Shown here in pieces: positions 15,309-21,747 of a stretch of DNA of 21,747 nt. Position numbers and translations under genes: made by a program. Each line of letters starts with the position of its first letter. Positions within the stretch are counted from its first letter, which is position 1. The notes under the pieces are model-generated. The model ran no database searches and was not told where the DNA came from. It worked only from the letters and a program-made list of their open reading frames with translations. Source of the DNA: DATGLE01 sp035294325 (GTDB taxonomy: Bacteria > Chloroflexota > Ktedonobacteria > Ktedonobacterales > Ktedonobacteraceae); the NCBI GenBank assembly GCA_035294325.1, contig DATGLE010000033.1:1-21747 (forward strand). The letters are read 5' to 3'.

Positions 15309-15419
15309 GAGGGTATGATGGCGTGGGAAGATGCCCGGGGGAAGATGCCCGCAAGGGGGGCAGGTGCAAGAGGGTATGATGGCGTGGGAAGATGCCAGGG
15401 GGAAGATGCCCGCAAGGGG
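15307..15419. repeat. 52-bp direct repeat, two copies 61 bp apart
   Basis: Copies at 15307-15358 and 15368-15419 differ by a single base. The first begins inside the stop codon of the molybdoenzyme gene. Each contains GGAAGATGCCCGCAAGGGG, a sequence whose reverse complement appears in the adjoining hairpin and near 16410. Confidence 0.88.
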
Positions 15420-15462
15420 CATCTCTACATGTGGAGATGCCCCTTGCGGGCATCTTCCCCCT
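15397..15462. terminator. 29-bp perfect inverted repeat between convergent genes
   Basis: Arms 15397-15425 and 15434-15462 are exact reverse complements with an 8-nt loop. The left arm overlaps the second direct-repeat copy. It lies between the stops of the plus-strand molybdoenzyme (15308) and the minus-strand hydrolase (15466), so it could act as a bidirectional terminator. No U-tract is evident. Confidence 0.65.
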
Positions 15463-15465
15463 CTC

Positions 15466-16335
15466 TTATGCAGAAATGTTTAGAAATTCCAGCATCAGCG
15501 TATTCACTGCATCCGGTTTTTCCTGCTGCACCCAGTGGCCGCTATCGGGAATGCGCTTGATCTGAATGTTCGGTACCCACTGCTCAAGGCCGTGCGTCAG
15601 TTCGATGCCCAGCGCGATATCCTGCTTGCCCCAGATCAGCAGCGTCGGCACGTCGATAATAGCCCCGGCACCGGCGCGCAGTGAACGCATGCGGCGAAAG
15701 AGCGTGCGGTAGTAGTTGATGCTGGCGGTCAGCGCGCCCGGCTTGCTCATGGCATCACGGTAGCGCTCGATCACATCGGGCGGGAAGGCTGACTTCTGGA
15801 CGGCGCTCGCGTAGAGCATCCTGCCAATGACGGCGGCATGGTTGCGGCCCAGCACGTATTCGGGCAGCCAGGGTAATTGAAAGAAAAACATGTACCAGCT
15901 TTTGCGTAATTGCCGCCAGGTGCGCAGTTCGCGGGCGAAGGCGGCAGGATGGGGCGCGTTCAGGACGATGAGCCGTTCGGTCATCTGTGGATAGCGGGCG
16001 GCGAAAGCCCAGGCCAGCGCGCCGCCCCAATCGTGACCGACAATAATGGCTTTATCGCGCTCCAGCCCTTTGATGAGTCCCACGATGTCGCGCAGCAGCG
16101 TCGAGACGTTGTAGCCCTTGCTCGGCTTATCGGTCTCGTTGTAGCCGCGCAGATCGGGCGCGACGACCATGTAGCCATGCCCGGCGAGAAACGGGATCTG
16201 GTAGCGCCAGGAGTACCAGAATTCGGGAAAGCCGTGCAGCAGCACCACAAGAGGACCTTCGCCCTGCGTGACGTAGTGCATGCGAATGCCGTTGGTAATG
16301 ATGTCGCGGTGCTGCCAGCTTTCCGTCGTTGCCAT
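15466..16335 (-). CDS. Alpha/beta hydrolase, epoxide hydrolase/haloalkane dehalogenase type
   Basis: The 289-residue product has the oxyanion motif HGFPEFWYSW (34-43), GHDWGG with nucleophile Asp102, acid candidate Asp239 (IWGKQDIALG), and base His267 (DSGHWVQQEKP). The Asp nucleophile followed by Trp is shared by epoxide hydrolases and haloalkane dehalogenases. The cap-domain INYYR (Tyr208/209) supplies ring-activating tyrosine candidates and favours epoxide hydrolase. The substrate is unknown. There is no signal peptide, so it is cytoplasmic. AAAGGA lies about 8-9 nt before the ATG. It appears to be a single-gene unit flanked by repeat-rich gaps on both sides. Confidence 0.88.
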   Translation of the reverse strand: MATTESWQHRDIITNGIRMHYVTQGEGPLVVLLHGFPEFWYSWRYQIPFLAGHGYMVVAPDLRGYNETDKPSKGYNVSTLLRDIVGLIKGLERDKAIIVGHDWGGALAWAFAARYPQMTERLIVLNAPHPAAFARELRTWRQLRKSWYMFFFQLPWLPEYVLGRNHAAVIGRMLYASAVQKSAFPPDVIERYRDAMSKPGALTASINYYRTLFRRMRSLRAGAGAIIDVPTLLIWGKQDIALGIELTHGLEQWVPNIQIKRIPDSGHWVQQEKPDAVNTLMLEFLNISA

Positions 16336-16367
16336 TCAGGATGTCCTTTTATTGAATGGTGAGAGAG

Positions 16368-16390
16368 GGGATGGGGGCAAGCCCCATCCC
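16368..16390. repeat. 9-bp stem hairpin
   Basis: GGGATGGGG (16368-16376) and CCCCATCCC (16382-16390) pair across a 5-nt loop. It lies just upstream of the hydrolase start on the minus strand, next to the tandem repeats. Confidence 0.6.
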
Positions 16391-16401
16391 TACACCCACA
16401 A

Positions 16402-16428
16402 ATGTAGAGATGCCCCTTGCGGGCATCT
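16402..16428. repeat. Interspersed 27-nt motif shared with the hairpin at 15429
   Basis: This 27-nt block (core GATGCCCCTTGCGGGCATCT) matches 15429-15455 with one mismatch. The second half then becomes the seed of the following 18-bp tandem repeat. Confidence 0.8.
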
Positions 16429-16501
16429 GGTCCCATGCGGGCATCTGGTCCCGTGCGGGCATCTGGTCCCGTGCGGGCATCTGGTCCCGTGCGGGCATCT
16501 G
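16419..16501. repeat. 18-bp tandem repeat, 4.6 copies
   Basis: Units (consensus GCGGGCATCTGGTCCCGT) start at 16419, 16437, 16455 and 16473, with a partial fifth at 16491-16501. Copies 2-4 are identical. The repeats lie between sdhB (stop at 16519) and the hydrolase start. There is no spacer sequence, so it is not a CRISPR. Confidence 0.92.
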
Positions 16502-16518
16502 ATTGCTATATCCTGATG

Positions 16519-17226
16519 TTATTCTACATTCGTATCGTTATAGATGATAGCGCGTTTCACCTGCTCGATCAGGTCCGTCACAGGGATGCCGCGCGGGCAG
16601 GCATCGGTGCAGTTGAAGATGGTGCGGCAGCGCCAGACGCCATCGCGCTTGCCCAGGATCGCCAGGCGTTCGGCGGCGCCCTGATCGCGGCTATCGAAGA
16701 TGAAGCGGTGCGCGTTGACAATAGAGGCCGGGCCAACCCAGTCGGGATTGCCCCAGATCGACGGGCAGGAGCCTGTGCAGGCGCCGCAGAGGATACACTT
16801 TGTGCCCTCATCGAAGCGCGCGCGCTCCTCGGGACTCTGCAAACGCTCGGTGCCGGGTTCGTTGTCGTAGTTAATCAGATAGGGTTTAATCGACCTGTAC
16901 TTCTCAAAGAACTGCTCCATATCGACGACCAGATCTTTGATGACCGGGTAGCCAAGCATTGGCTCGATGGTGACGCGTTCGCCCACGTCGCGTATGAGCA
17001 CCTTGCAGGCCAGCCGGTTGCGCCCGTTGATGCGCATGGCGTCGGAGCCACAGACACCGTGAGCGCAGGAGCGGCGGTAGGTCAGGGTGCCATCCATCGT
17101 CCATTTGACCGTATTCAGGGCGTCGAGCAGGCGATCAATGGGATCGGCCTCGACGGTGAATTCGTCCCAGTACGGCTTGCTATCCCGCTCAGGATCATAG
17201 CGCTTGATACGCATTTGAATTTTCAT
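16519..17226 (-). CDS. sdhB: Succinate dehydrogenase/fumarate reductase iron-sulfur subunit
   Basis: This 235-residue subunit passes electrons from the flavoprotein to quinone in complex II. The N-terminal ferredoxin domain holds the [2Fe-2S] ligands in SCAHGVCGSDAM plus RLAC (C54, C59, Asp62, C74); the Asp at the fourth position also occurs in E. coli SdhB. The C-terminal domain has CILCGACTGSCP (C144, C147, C150, C154) and CRTIFNCTDACPRGI (C200, C206, C210), providing the [4Fe-4S] and [3Fe-4S] clusters. Length is normal. GAGGAG lies 8 nt before the ATG. It is the last gene of the sdhCDAB order but is separated from sdhA by a 189-nt repeat-containing spacer. Confidence 0.97.
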   Translation of the reverse strand: MKIQMRIKRYDPERDSKPYWDEFTVEADPIDRLLDALNTVKWTMDGTLTYRRSCAHGVCGSDAMRINGRNRLACKVLIRDVGERVTIEPMLGYPVIKDLVVDMEQFFEKYRSIKPYLINYDNEPGTERLQSPEERARFDEGTKCILCGACTGSCPSIWGNPDWVGPASIVNAHRFIFDSRDQGAAERLAILGKRDGVWRCRTIFNCTDACPRGIPVTDLIEQVKRAIIYNDTNVE

Positions 17227-17240
17227 CTATTTCTCCTCAG

Positions 17241-17409
17241 AAGGGGAAAGAGGTTTTTCGGGGGACACCCCCGTGCCCCCGTCAGGGGACTGCCATCCCC
17301 TGCACCCCTGCGTTACCTCAAAGGGGGAAAGAGGTATGTCGCGGGCCAGTTCTCCGCGTGACGTATCTCGTGCCCCCGTCAGGGGACTGCCATCCCCTTG
17401 CACCCCTGC
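17241..17409. repeat. Duplicated repeat unit in the sdhA-sdhB spacer
   Basis: Two related units lie at 17241-17311 and 17320-17409. Each starts with AAGGGGAAAGAGGT-like sequence and ends with a 40-41-nt block (17272-17311 and 17369-17409) differing by one inserted T. The second unit has about 20 nt of extra sequence in the middle. The first unit also contains a 6-bp hairpin CGGGGG-ACA-CCCCCG at 17259-17273. Confidence 0.85.
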
Positions 17410-17415
17410 TCTCTC

Positions 17416-19152
17416 CTAATATTTGCGCTCCTTTGGCTTGAAGAGAGGATCGTCGAGCAGGATTACATCCTTATAATCCAGGCGCACATCGTGCGCTTTC
17501 GTGCCCTTGTACGCGAGAGTGTGCTTGAGCCAGTTCGCATCATCGCGCTTTAGATAATCCAGGCGATAGTGCGCACCACGACTCTCTGTGCGTGCCAGCG
17601 CGCCATGGATAGTCGCCTCGGCGCAATCGAGGAGGAAGCCAAGCTCGATGGCCTCGACCAGTTCTGTATTGAAGCGCTTGCCTTTATCCTGCAACTGCAC
17701 GTTATTATAAGCATCTTGCAGGCCAGCAATAGTATCAAGAGCATGGCGCAGGCCGCGATCCTCGCGTTCCACAAAAACTCTCTCCATCATCTCGTTCTGT
17801 AGCTCAGAGCGGATGCGGGCCGCCGATGCGCCGCCTTTTGACGTGTAGAGGCGCTCCACCATCTCGCGCGCGTAAGCCTCTGGCTCCGGCGGCAGAGGCG
17901 CGTGATCGTTCTCGCTGATGAACTGCCCCATATGCTTACCGGCACGGCGTCCGAAAACGATCAGGTCCACCAGCGAGTTCGTGCCCAGCCGGTTCGCGCC
18001 GTGGACCGAGACGCAGGCGCACTCGCCTGCCGCATAGAAGCCGGGGAGCGGCGTCCACTGCGGATCGACGACCACGCGGCCCTCCAGGTCCGTCGGGATG
18101 CCGCCCATTGCATAGTGCGCCGTCGGCTGGATCGGCACCGGCTCGGTAATCGGCTCGACGCCCAGATAGTTGCGCGCGAAGTCGGTGATATCGGGCAGCT
18201 TCTTGTTGATAACCTCGGCCCCCAGGTGGCGCAGATCGAGGTAGACATAATCTTTGCCATCGATGCCGCGCCCCTCGTGAATCTCCTGGAGCATACAGCG
18301 AGAGACGATATCGCGCGGCGCCAGGTCCTTGAGCGTTGGCATATAGCGCTCCATAAAGTACTCGCCCTTGCCGTTGAGAAGCTTCGCGCCCTCGCCGCGC
18401 GCCCCCTCGCTCAGCAGCACGCCCACTTTGTAAAGGCCCGTGGGGTGGAACTGGTACATCTCCATATCTTCGAGAGGGATACCCCGCCGGTAGGCGATCG
18501 CCATGCCGTCGCCCATGCAGGCAAAGGCGTTGCTGGTAACGCGCCAGGCGCGGCCATAGCCGCCGGTAGCGAAGAGCACGGCTTTGGCGTGGAACGTCGA
18601 GATCTCGCCGCTGCGGATCTCCATCGCCACGACGCCGCAGGCGCGTCCCTCGTTAATGAGCAGATCGAGCACAAGATATTCGTTGAAGAAACGCACCTGA
18701 TTCTTGATCGAACTCTGGTACATGGTCTGCAAGAGCATGTGCCCGGTGCGGTCAGCGGACTTGCACGAGCGGTGCACGGGCGCCTCGCCATAGTTGCGTG
18801 TATGGCCGCCGAAGAGGCGCTGATCGATGCGGCCATCGGGTGTGCGATCAAAGGGCATGCCGCGATGCTCCAGTTCGTAAACGGCATCGATAGCATCGCG
18901 CGCCAGGATTTCAGCCGCCGGCTGGTCCACCAGGTAGTCGCCGCCCTTGACCGTATCGTACATGTGCCATTTCCAGTGATCCTCTTCCAGGTTGCCCAGA
19001 GCGGCGGCGATGCCTCCCTGCGCGGCTCCGGTATGTGAACGCGTGGGGTAGACCTTGCTGAGCACCGCGACGCTGGCCTGCGGGAGCTGCATCGCGGCCA
19101 TCAGGCCAGCGCCGCCAGCGCCGACGATGACGACATCAAATTTAAAGTACAT
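17416..19152 (-). CDS. sdhA: Succinate dehydrogenase flavoprotein subunit
   Basis: This 578-residue subunit oxidises succinate to fumarate. It has the FAD dinucleotide-binding motif VIVGAGGAGLMAA (8-20), and the covalent flavin histidine His40 in RSHTGAAQGGIAA. Substrate-site and capping motifs QFHPTGLY, EGARGEGAKLLNGKGEYFM, HYAMGGIPTD and RLGTNSLVDLIVFGRRAG follow. The C-terminal helical domain has the usual ESRGAHYRLDYLKRDD-type sequence. Length is normal for bacterial SdhA. GAGG lies 8 nt before the ATG, and the gene starts 18 nt after sdhD, so it is co-transcribed with the membrane subunits. Confidence 0.97.
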   Translation of the reverse strand: MYFKFDVVIVGAGGAGLMAAMQLPQASVAVLSKVYPTRSHTGAAQGGIAAALGNLEEDHWKWHMYDTVKGGDYLVDQPAAEILARDAIDAVYELEHRGMPFDRTPDGRIDQRLFGGHTRNYGEAPVHRSCKSADRTGHMLLQTMYQSSIKNQVRFFNEYLVLDLLINEGRACGVVAMEIRSGEISTFHAKAVLFATGGYGRAWRVTSNAFACMGDGMAIAYRRGIPLEDMEMYQFHPTGLYKVGVLLSEGARGEGAKLLNGKGEYFMERYMPTLKDLAPRDIVSRCMLQEIHEGRGIDGKDYVYLDLRHLGAEVINKKLPDITDFARNYLGVEPITEPVPIQPTAHYAMGGIPTDLEGRVVVDPQWTPLPGFYAAGECACVSVHGANRLGTNSLVDLIVFGRRAGKHMGQFISENDHAPLPPEPEAYAREMVERLYTSKGGASAARIRSELQNEMMERVFVEREDRGLRHALDTIAGLQDAYNNVQLQDKGKRFNTELVEAIELGFLLDCAEATIHGALARTESRGAHYRLDYLKRDDANWLKHTLAYKGTKAHDVRLDYKDVILLDDPLFKPKERKY

Positions 19153-19170
19153 GGTATTACCTCGTTCCGT

Positions 19171-19584
19171 CTAGTGCAGGCATGCCTGCCCGGCGGGCGA
19201 GACAGCCTGGAAAGTAATCAGCGTAAGCGTCCCCAGCATAAAGAAGATCAGGAGCAGCGTTGCCGACGCCGATAGCAGCACAATGCGTGTGCGCGGATTG
19301 TGCACATAATCGTCGATGACCACGCGCAGGCCGTTCATGCCGTGTGTCAGCGCAATCGTCAGCAGGAGCCAGTCGAAGAGGCGCCACCAGGGGTTCGCGT
19401 AGCGCGCCGCGACGAACGCGTAGGTTGTGCAGGCAACGTCAGTGGTGATATGCATGAGAATCAGGTGGATAATGACCAGTACGAAAAGGGCGACGCCGGA
19501 GATACGAAAATAGTACCAGGAGAAGGTTTCAAAGCCGCCGCCCGCTGGGCGTGAGCCGCCATACAATCTTGACAAACCTGACAT
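19171..19584 (-). CDS. sdhD: Succinate dehydrogenase membrane anchor, SdhD-like
   Basis: This 137-residue protein has three transmembrane helices (about 25-47, 68-90, 100-125). FSWYYFRISG is followed by HLILMH (His40, His45), and ALTHGMNGLRVVIDDY carries His81. The H-x-x-NG-x-R-x-x-x-D pattern is typical of heme b-binding SdhC/SdhD anchors. It helps to form the quinone site and fix SdhAB to the membrane. AGAGGAG lies 8 nt before the ATG, and it begins 13 nt after sdhC. Assignment as D rather than C rests mainly on gene order. Confidence 0.85.
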   Translation of the reverse strand: MSGLSRLYGGSRPAGGGFETFSWYYFRISGVALFVLVIIHLILMHITTDVACTTYAFVAARYANPWWRLFDWLLLTIALTHGMNGLRVVIDDYVHNPRTRIVLLSASATLLLIFFMLGTLTLITFQAVSPAGQACLH

Positions 19585-19597
19585 GTACTATGCTCCT

Positions 19598-19999
19598 CTA
19601 GTGGCCGGCACTGGCCGTGGTGGGTAACTGGAAAAACCAGGCAACGACGGGGGTGAACGCCGGCCTCAGAATAATAATGGCGAACGGGATAAAAATAGCA
19701 ATAGTGACCACCAGGGCGGCAATGAACATCACCTTCTGATAGAGCACGCCTTTCCTCCAGAAATCAATGACCATGATACGCACGCCGTTGAGCGCATGGT
19801 AAAATACGGCGGCGACCAGCGCCAGGGAGAGCAGGCGCACGATCACGCTATCAAACAGGAGAATGCCATCGTTATAAACCCTGGGGCCGAAGCCGAGCAG
19901 CGAAACATCAACGATATGGACCAGCAGAAAAAGGAGAATGCCCAGCCCTGAGATGCGGTGGAACAGCCAGGACCACATGCCCGATTGACCTTTATACAT
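19598..19999 (-). CDS. sdhC: Succinate dehydrogenase cytochrome b556-like subunit, SdhC-like
   Basis: This 133-residue protein has three helices (about 12-37, 50-78, 92-115). The N-terminal WLFHRISGLG (His14) is the HRxTG/HRxSG signature of SdhC, and FYHALNGVRIMVIDFW (His68) is the heme-ligand helix. GAGGG lies 4-5 nt before the ATG at 19999. First gene of sdhCDAB, preceded by a long leader with strong secondary structure and an extended -10 promoter about 350 nt upstream. Confidence 0.87.
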   Translation of the reverse strand: MYKGQSGMWSWLFHRISGLGILLFLLVHIVDVSLLGFGPRVYNDGILLFDSVIVRLLSLALVAAVFYHALNGVRIMVIDFWRKGVLYQKVMFIAALVVTIAIFIPFAIIILRPAFTPVVAWFFQLPTTASAGH

Positions 20000-20015
20000 C
20001 TTTCCCTCGATTCCG

Positions 20016-20134
20016 GGGCGAGAGTCGGGGGATGAGGCGGGCGGACGCAGGTGCCCCCGGCCTCGGGGGAAGGTATCTTACCGGGGCACCGGCCCTGCGT
20101 TCGTTCTTCGGCCTCCTGGCTCTTGCTCTCGCCC
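20016..20134 (-). promoter_or_regulatory. Rod-like structured leader of the sdh operon
   Basis: Four nested pairing blocks line up: 20016-20024 with 20126-20134 (9 bp), 20034-20038 with 20111-20115 (5 bp), 20045-20051 with 20094-20100 (7 bp) and 20052-20060 with 20081-20088 (8 bp, one bulged base). The rod ends 16 nt before the sdhC ATG. A competing hairpin CCCCC-GAGGCC-GGGGG can form inside it on the minus strand. It matches no riboswitch class I can recognise. Confidence 0.6.
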
Positions 20135-20348
20135 ACTGTGACTCCGCACGGGGTGAGGTGCCGCTATGCTGATGCTGGACTGGCAAAAAGTTGGAATGTG
20201 AGCTTCTACTTCACTCTGCCCGTTGCTCGAAGACCGTCTGCTCTGTGATCGGACAGTAATGAAGCACACGCTTACTATCTTGAACAGCAACGCCCCCTGC
20301 TCCCATGCACCCCGGCGTGCGTACCAGTCTGGTTGACGCTGTATGTGT

Positions 20349-20357
20349 ATTATACCA
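20349..20357 (-). promoter_or_regulatory. Extended -10 promoter of sdhCDAB
   Basis: The minus strand reads TGGTATAAT, a perfect TATAAT with the TGn extension. No good -35 is present, which extended -10 promoters can tolerate. It predicts a leader of about 340 nt before sdhC. Confidence 0.55.
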
Positions 20358-20476
20358 TAGGCAGACGGGGGTGGCGCCACTTTTCCCCGGCCCCTCTCTG
20401 AAGAATGTGCCTGGTTTCTGTCTCCTGTGCTAACAACTCGCGCGGCGCAGCCGCGTCATGGATAGCAAAAGAATGA

Positions 20477-20500
20477 GCCGGCCAGAAGCTTCTGGCCGGC
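20477..20500 (-). terminator. Terminator hairpin after the beta-propeller gene
   Basis: A perfect 24-nt palindrome (GCCGGCCAGAAG and its complement) starts 29 nt after the stop at 20530 on the minus strand. It is followed there by a moderately T-rich stretch (TCATTCTTTTGC). This is the most terminator-like hairpin in the window. Confidence 0.65.
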
Positions 20501-20529
20501 CCGTAACGCAGAGGAGGGATAGATGCTCC

Positions 20530-21693
20530 CTAGTGGAAAAGGTTGAGGGTATTGGTGCAATCATCGACGAAGTAGATGCCGTTCTGACCGCGCACGGCCA
20601 GACCGAAGAGGCAGCCGGCTCCTGGAGCCGAACCCATCGTCACGGTCTTATCCAGCAGCGCCTTAGAGATCTGCACGCCGCGCGGGGTGGTCTCGACCAG
20701 GAAGCCATCGTTACCGTTGACGGTCAGGATATTGCCGTTAGGGGCGATGGTCAGGCCGAGCGGTGCATTGAGCGCGCCATTGGCCGTTACGTCGAGTCCG
20801 GCGTTCGCGCTGTTCGTGCGCATAAGCGCGTTGGGAATGGCGGCGATACGATTGTTCAGGGTATCGGCAACGTAGAGCGTGCCGTTGTTAGCGAGCGCCA
20901 CGCCGGTAGGCCCGATCACCAGGGCGGCAGGGTCGGTGCGCGCTGAGAAGCCGGAGCCGATGACGGTGGCCGACTTGATGCTGGGCAGCCCCTGGTTGGG
21001 CACGTTCAGGTTGATACGCACAATGGTCTGCTTATTGGAGACGTGCCCTCTGGCGGCGACGGTGCCATTGAGGACATTGGCGACGAAGAGCGCGGCCCAG
21101 TTGCCATGATCGGAGGCGGCCATATCCCAGGGACCGTTGATGAGCTTGCCGGCGATGGTGCCGACGACTTTGCCGTTGCTATTAAGCACGATCAGGCAGC
21201 CGGCCTGCGGGACGCCTCTGGCATTGGTCGGCAGGCTGCCGACGATCACCCAGCCGCGCTGGAGTACGACGAGCGCGGTGGTCAGGCCGACCCCGCCGGG
21301 GCAGGTCCATTTAAGACCTTTTGCCGGTATCCAGGCGAAGAGGCTGGTTTTGCCGTTCGGCGCGATCTGCACAATGGTCGTGCCGGTCCCCTGCACGTTG
21401 GCCTTGTTGTTGAAGTTGCTGACCAGGACATCGCCGCCTACCAGCCTGCCCATAGAGCGTGGCACCACGGCTGTACCATAAGGATTCACATCTCCGTTGC
21501 CGGGTACAGTCGAAGCGACCTTGCTAACAGTGTGGAAGCGTGCGATAAAAGTATTATTGCCGGCGGCGTGTATTGCGGATAGTCTAAATGTCCCGCTGGC
21601 TAGAAGCGCACCAGCAATCACGGCGCAAATAGCGAAGAGCGCGCCGATACCAATCAAGGTTGCACTTAATTTTGAACGCGAAGCGCGATACAT
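20530..21693 (-). CDS. Membrane-anchored or secreted NHL/SMP-30-like beta-propeller protein
   Basis: The 387-residue product has an N-terminal basic stretch and hydrophobic helix (about 10-33), acting as signal peptide or anchor. The remainder is repetitive beta-rich sequence with NHL-type blocks such as GPTGVALANNGTLYVADTLN, APLGLTIAPNGNILTVNGND and LFGLAVRGQNGIYFVDDCTN, typical of extracellular propellers. No catalytic metal-site residues of true gluconolactonases were recognised, so an enzyme function is not supported; binding or sensing is as likely. There are a few cysteines (for example in KWTCPGG, QAGCLIV, GAGCLFG and DDCTN) that could form disulfides outside. GTGAGG lies about 8 nt before the ATG. 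It is a single gene with its own terminator. Confidence 0.75.
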   Translation of the reverse strand: MYRASRSKLSATLIGIGALFAICAVIAGALLASGTFRLSAIHAAGNNTFIARFHTVSKVASTVPGNGDVNPYGTAVVPRSMGRLVGGDVLVSNFNNKANVQGTGTTIVQIAPNGKTSLFAWIPAKGLKWTCPGGVGLTTALVVLQRGWVIVGSLPTNARGVPQAGCLIVLNSNGKVVGTIAGKLINGPWDMAASDHGNWAALFVANVLNGTVAARGHVSNKQTIVRINLNVPNQGLPSIKSATVIGSGFSARTDPAALVIGPTGVALANNGTLYVADTLNNRIAAIPNALMRTNSANAGLDVTANGALNAPLGLTIAPNGNILTVNGNDGFLVETTPRGVQISKALLDKTVTMGSAPGAGCLFGLAVRGQNGIYFVDDCTNTLNLFH

Positions 21694-21747
21694 ACGAGAA
21701 CCTCACTTTCAAGTTGGTCAGGTTTGTTTTGTACTCGGTATCACGCC

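Larger units (their letters stand above)
20000..20529. other. Long intergenic region before sdhC
   Basis: No convincing gene is seen in these 530 nt. Open frames here have rare starts, no ribosome-binding site and arginine/proline-rich composition typical of out-of-frame GC-rich DNA. The region holds, on the minus strand in order, the terminator of the upstream beta-propeller gene (20477-20500), an extended -10 promoter (20349-20357), about 200 nt without recognised features, and a rod-like inverted repeat (20016-20134) just before sdhC. Confidence 0.7.

Noticed and set aside
20078..20200. Cobalamin-riboswitch-like AGCCAGGAGGCC string in the sdh leader
   Set aside because: The B12 box, the conserved core and the expected arm order were not found; a short resemblance only.
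20078..20380. Possible 100-residue gene upstream of sdhC
   Set aside because: It would need a GTG start without a ribosome-binding site, its composition looks non-coding, and it overlaps the promoter and structured leader.
20530..21693. Gluconolactonase enzyme
   Set aside because: Only NHL/SMP-30-like propeller blocks are visible; I could not identify the metal-binding residues of the enzyme.

Overview
The window is bacterial, GC-rich and densely coded. It most resembles a Chloroflexota genome of the Ktedonobacteria type. That placement is inferred from the gene mix: a kinase-fold/WD40 fusion protein, a membrane-anchored GH5-CBM3 cellulase, a polytopic sulfite-oxidase-like enzyme, a four-gene sdhCDAB operon, and many intergenic hairpins and short repeats. 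No rRNA, tRNA, CRISPR array or transposase was seen.

Layout from left to right. (1) 1-3690, minus strand: a six-helix NarI-like membrane protein followed by a NasA-like molybdopterin oxidoreductase that runs off the left edge. (2) 3879-12720, minus strand: five closely spaced genes read in the order kinase-like/WD40 protein, clan GH-A glycosidase, XagB/BcsA-like GT2 glycosyltransferase, GT-C (PMT/ArnT-like) mannosyltransferase-type protein, GH5-CBM3 cellulase. (3) 12943-13308, minus: a small DUF488 protein. A repeat-filled divergent region separates it from (4) 13659-15308, plus: a membrane-anchored sulfite-oxidase-family molybdoenzyme. (5) 15466-16335, minus: an alpha/beta hydrolase of the epoxide hydrolase type. 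(6) 16519-19999, minus: sdhC-sdhD-sdhA-sdhB, with a repeat-rich spacer between sdhA and sdhB and a long structured leader before sdhC. (7) 20530-21693, minus: a membrane-anchored NHL/SMP-30-like beta-propeller protein.

The most interesting unit is the five-gene operon. It looks like a surface-polysaccharide machine: a processive GT2, a second membrane glycosyltransferase and two membrane-tethered extracytoplasmic glycosidases. Its first gene encodes a protein whose kinase domain lacks the ATP-binding lysine, the alphaC glutamate and the DFG aspartate, so it is probably a pseudokinase sensor or scaffold. The kinase-like protein carries a long proline-rich linker and three of the other products carry proline-rich cytosolic N-terminal tails. 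A CRP-like half-palindrome pair lies upstream of its candidate promoter, and a similar site lies upstream of the promoter of the molybdoenzyme operon.

Most longer intergenic gaps hold long perfect inverted repeats (26-36 bp arms), short tandem repeats or interspersed motifs that recur within the window.
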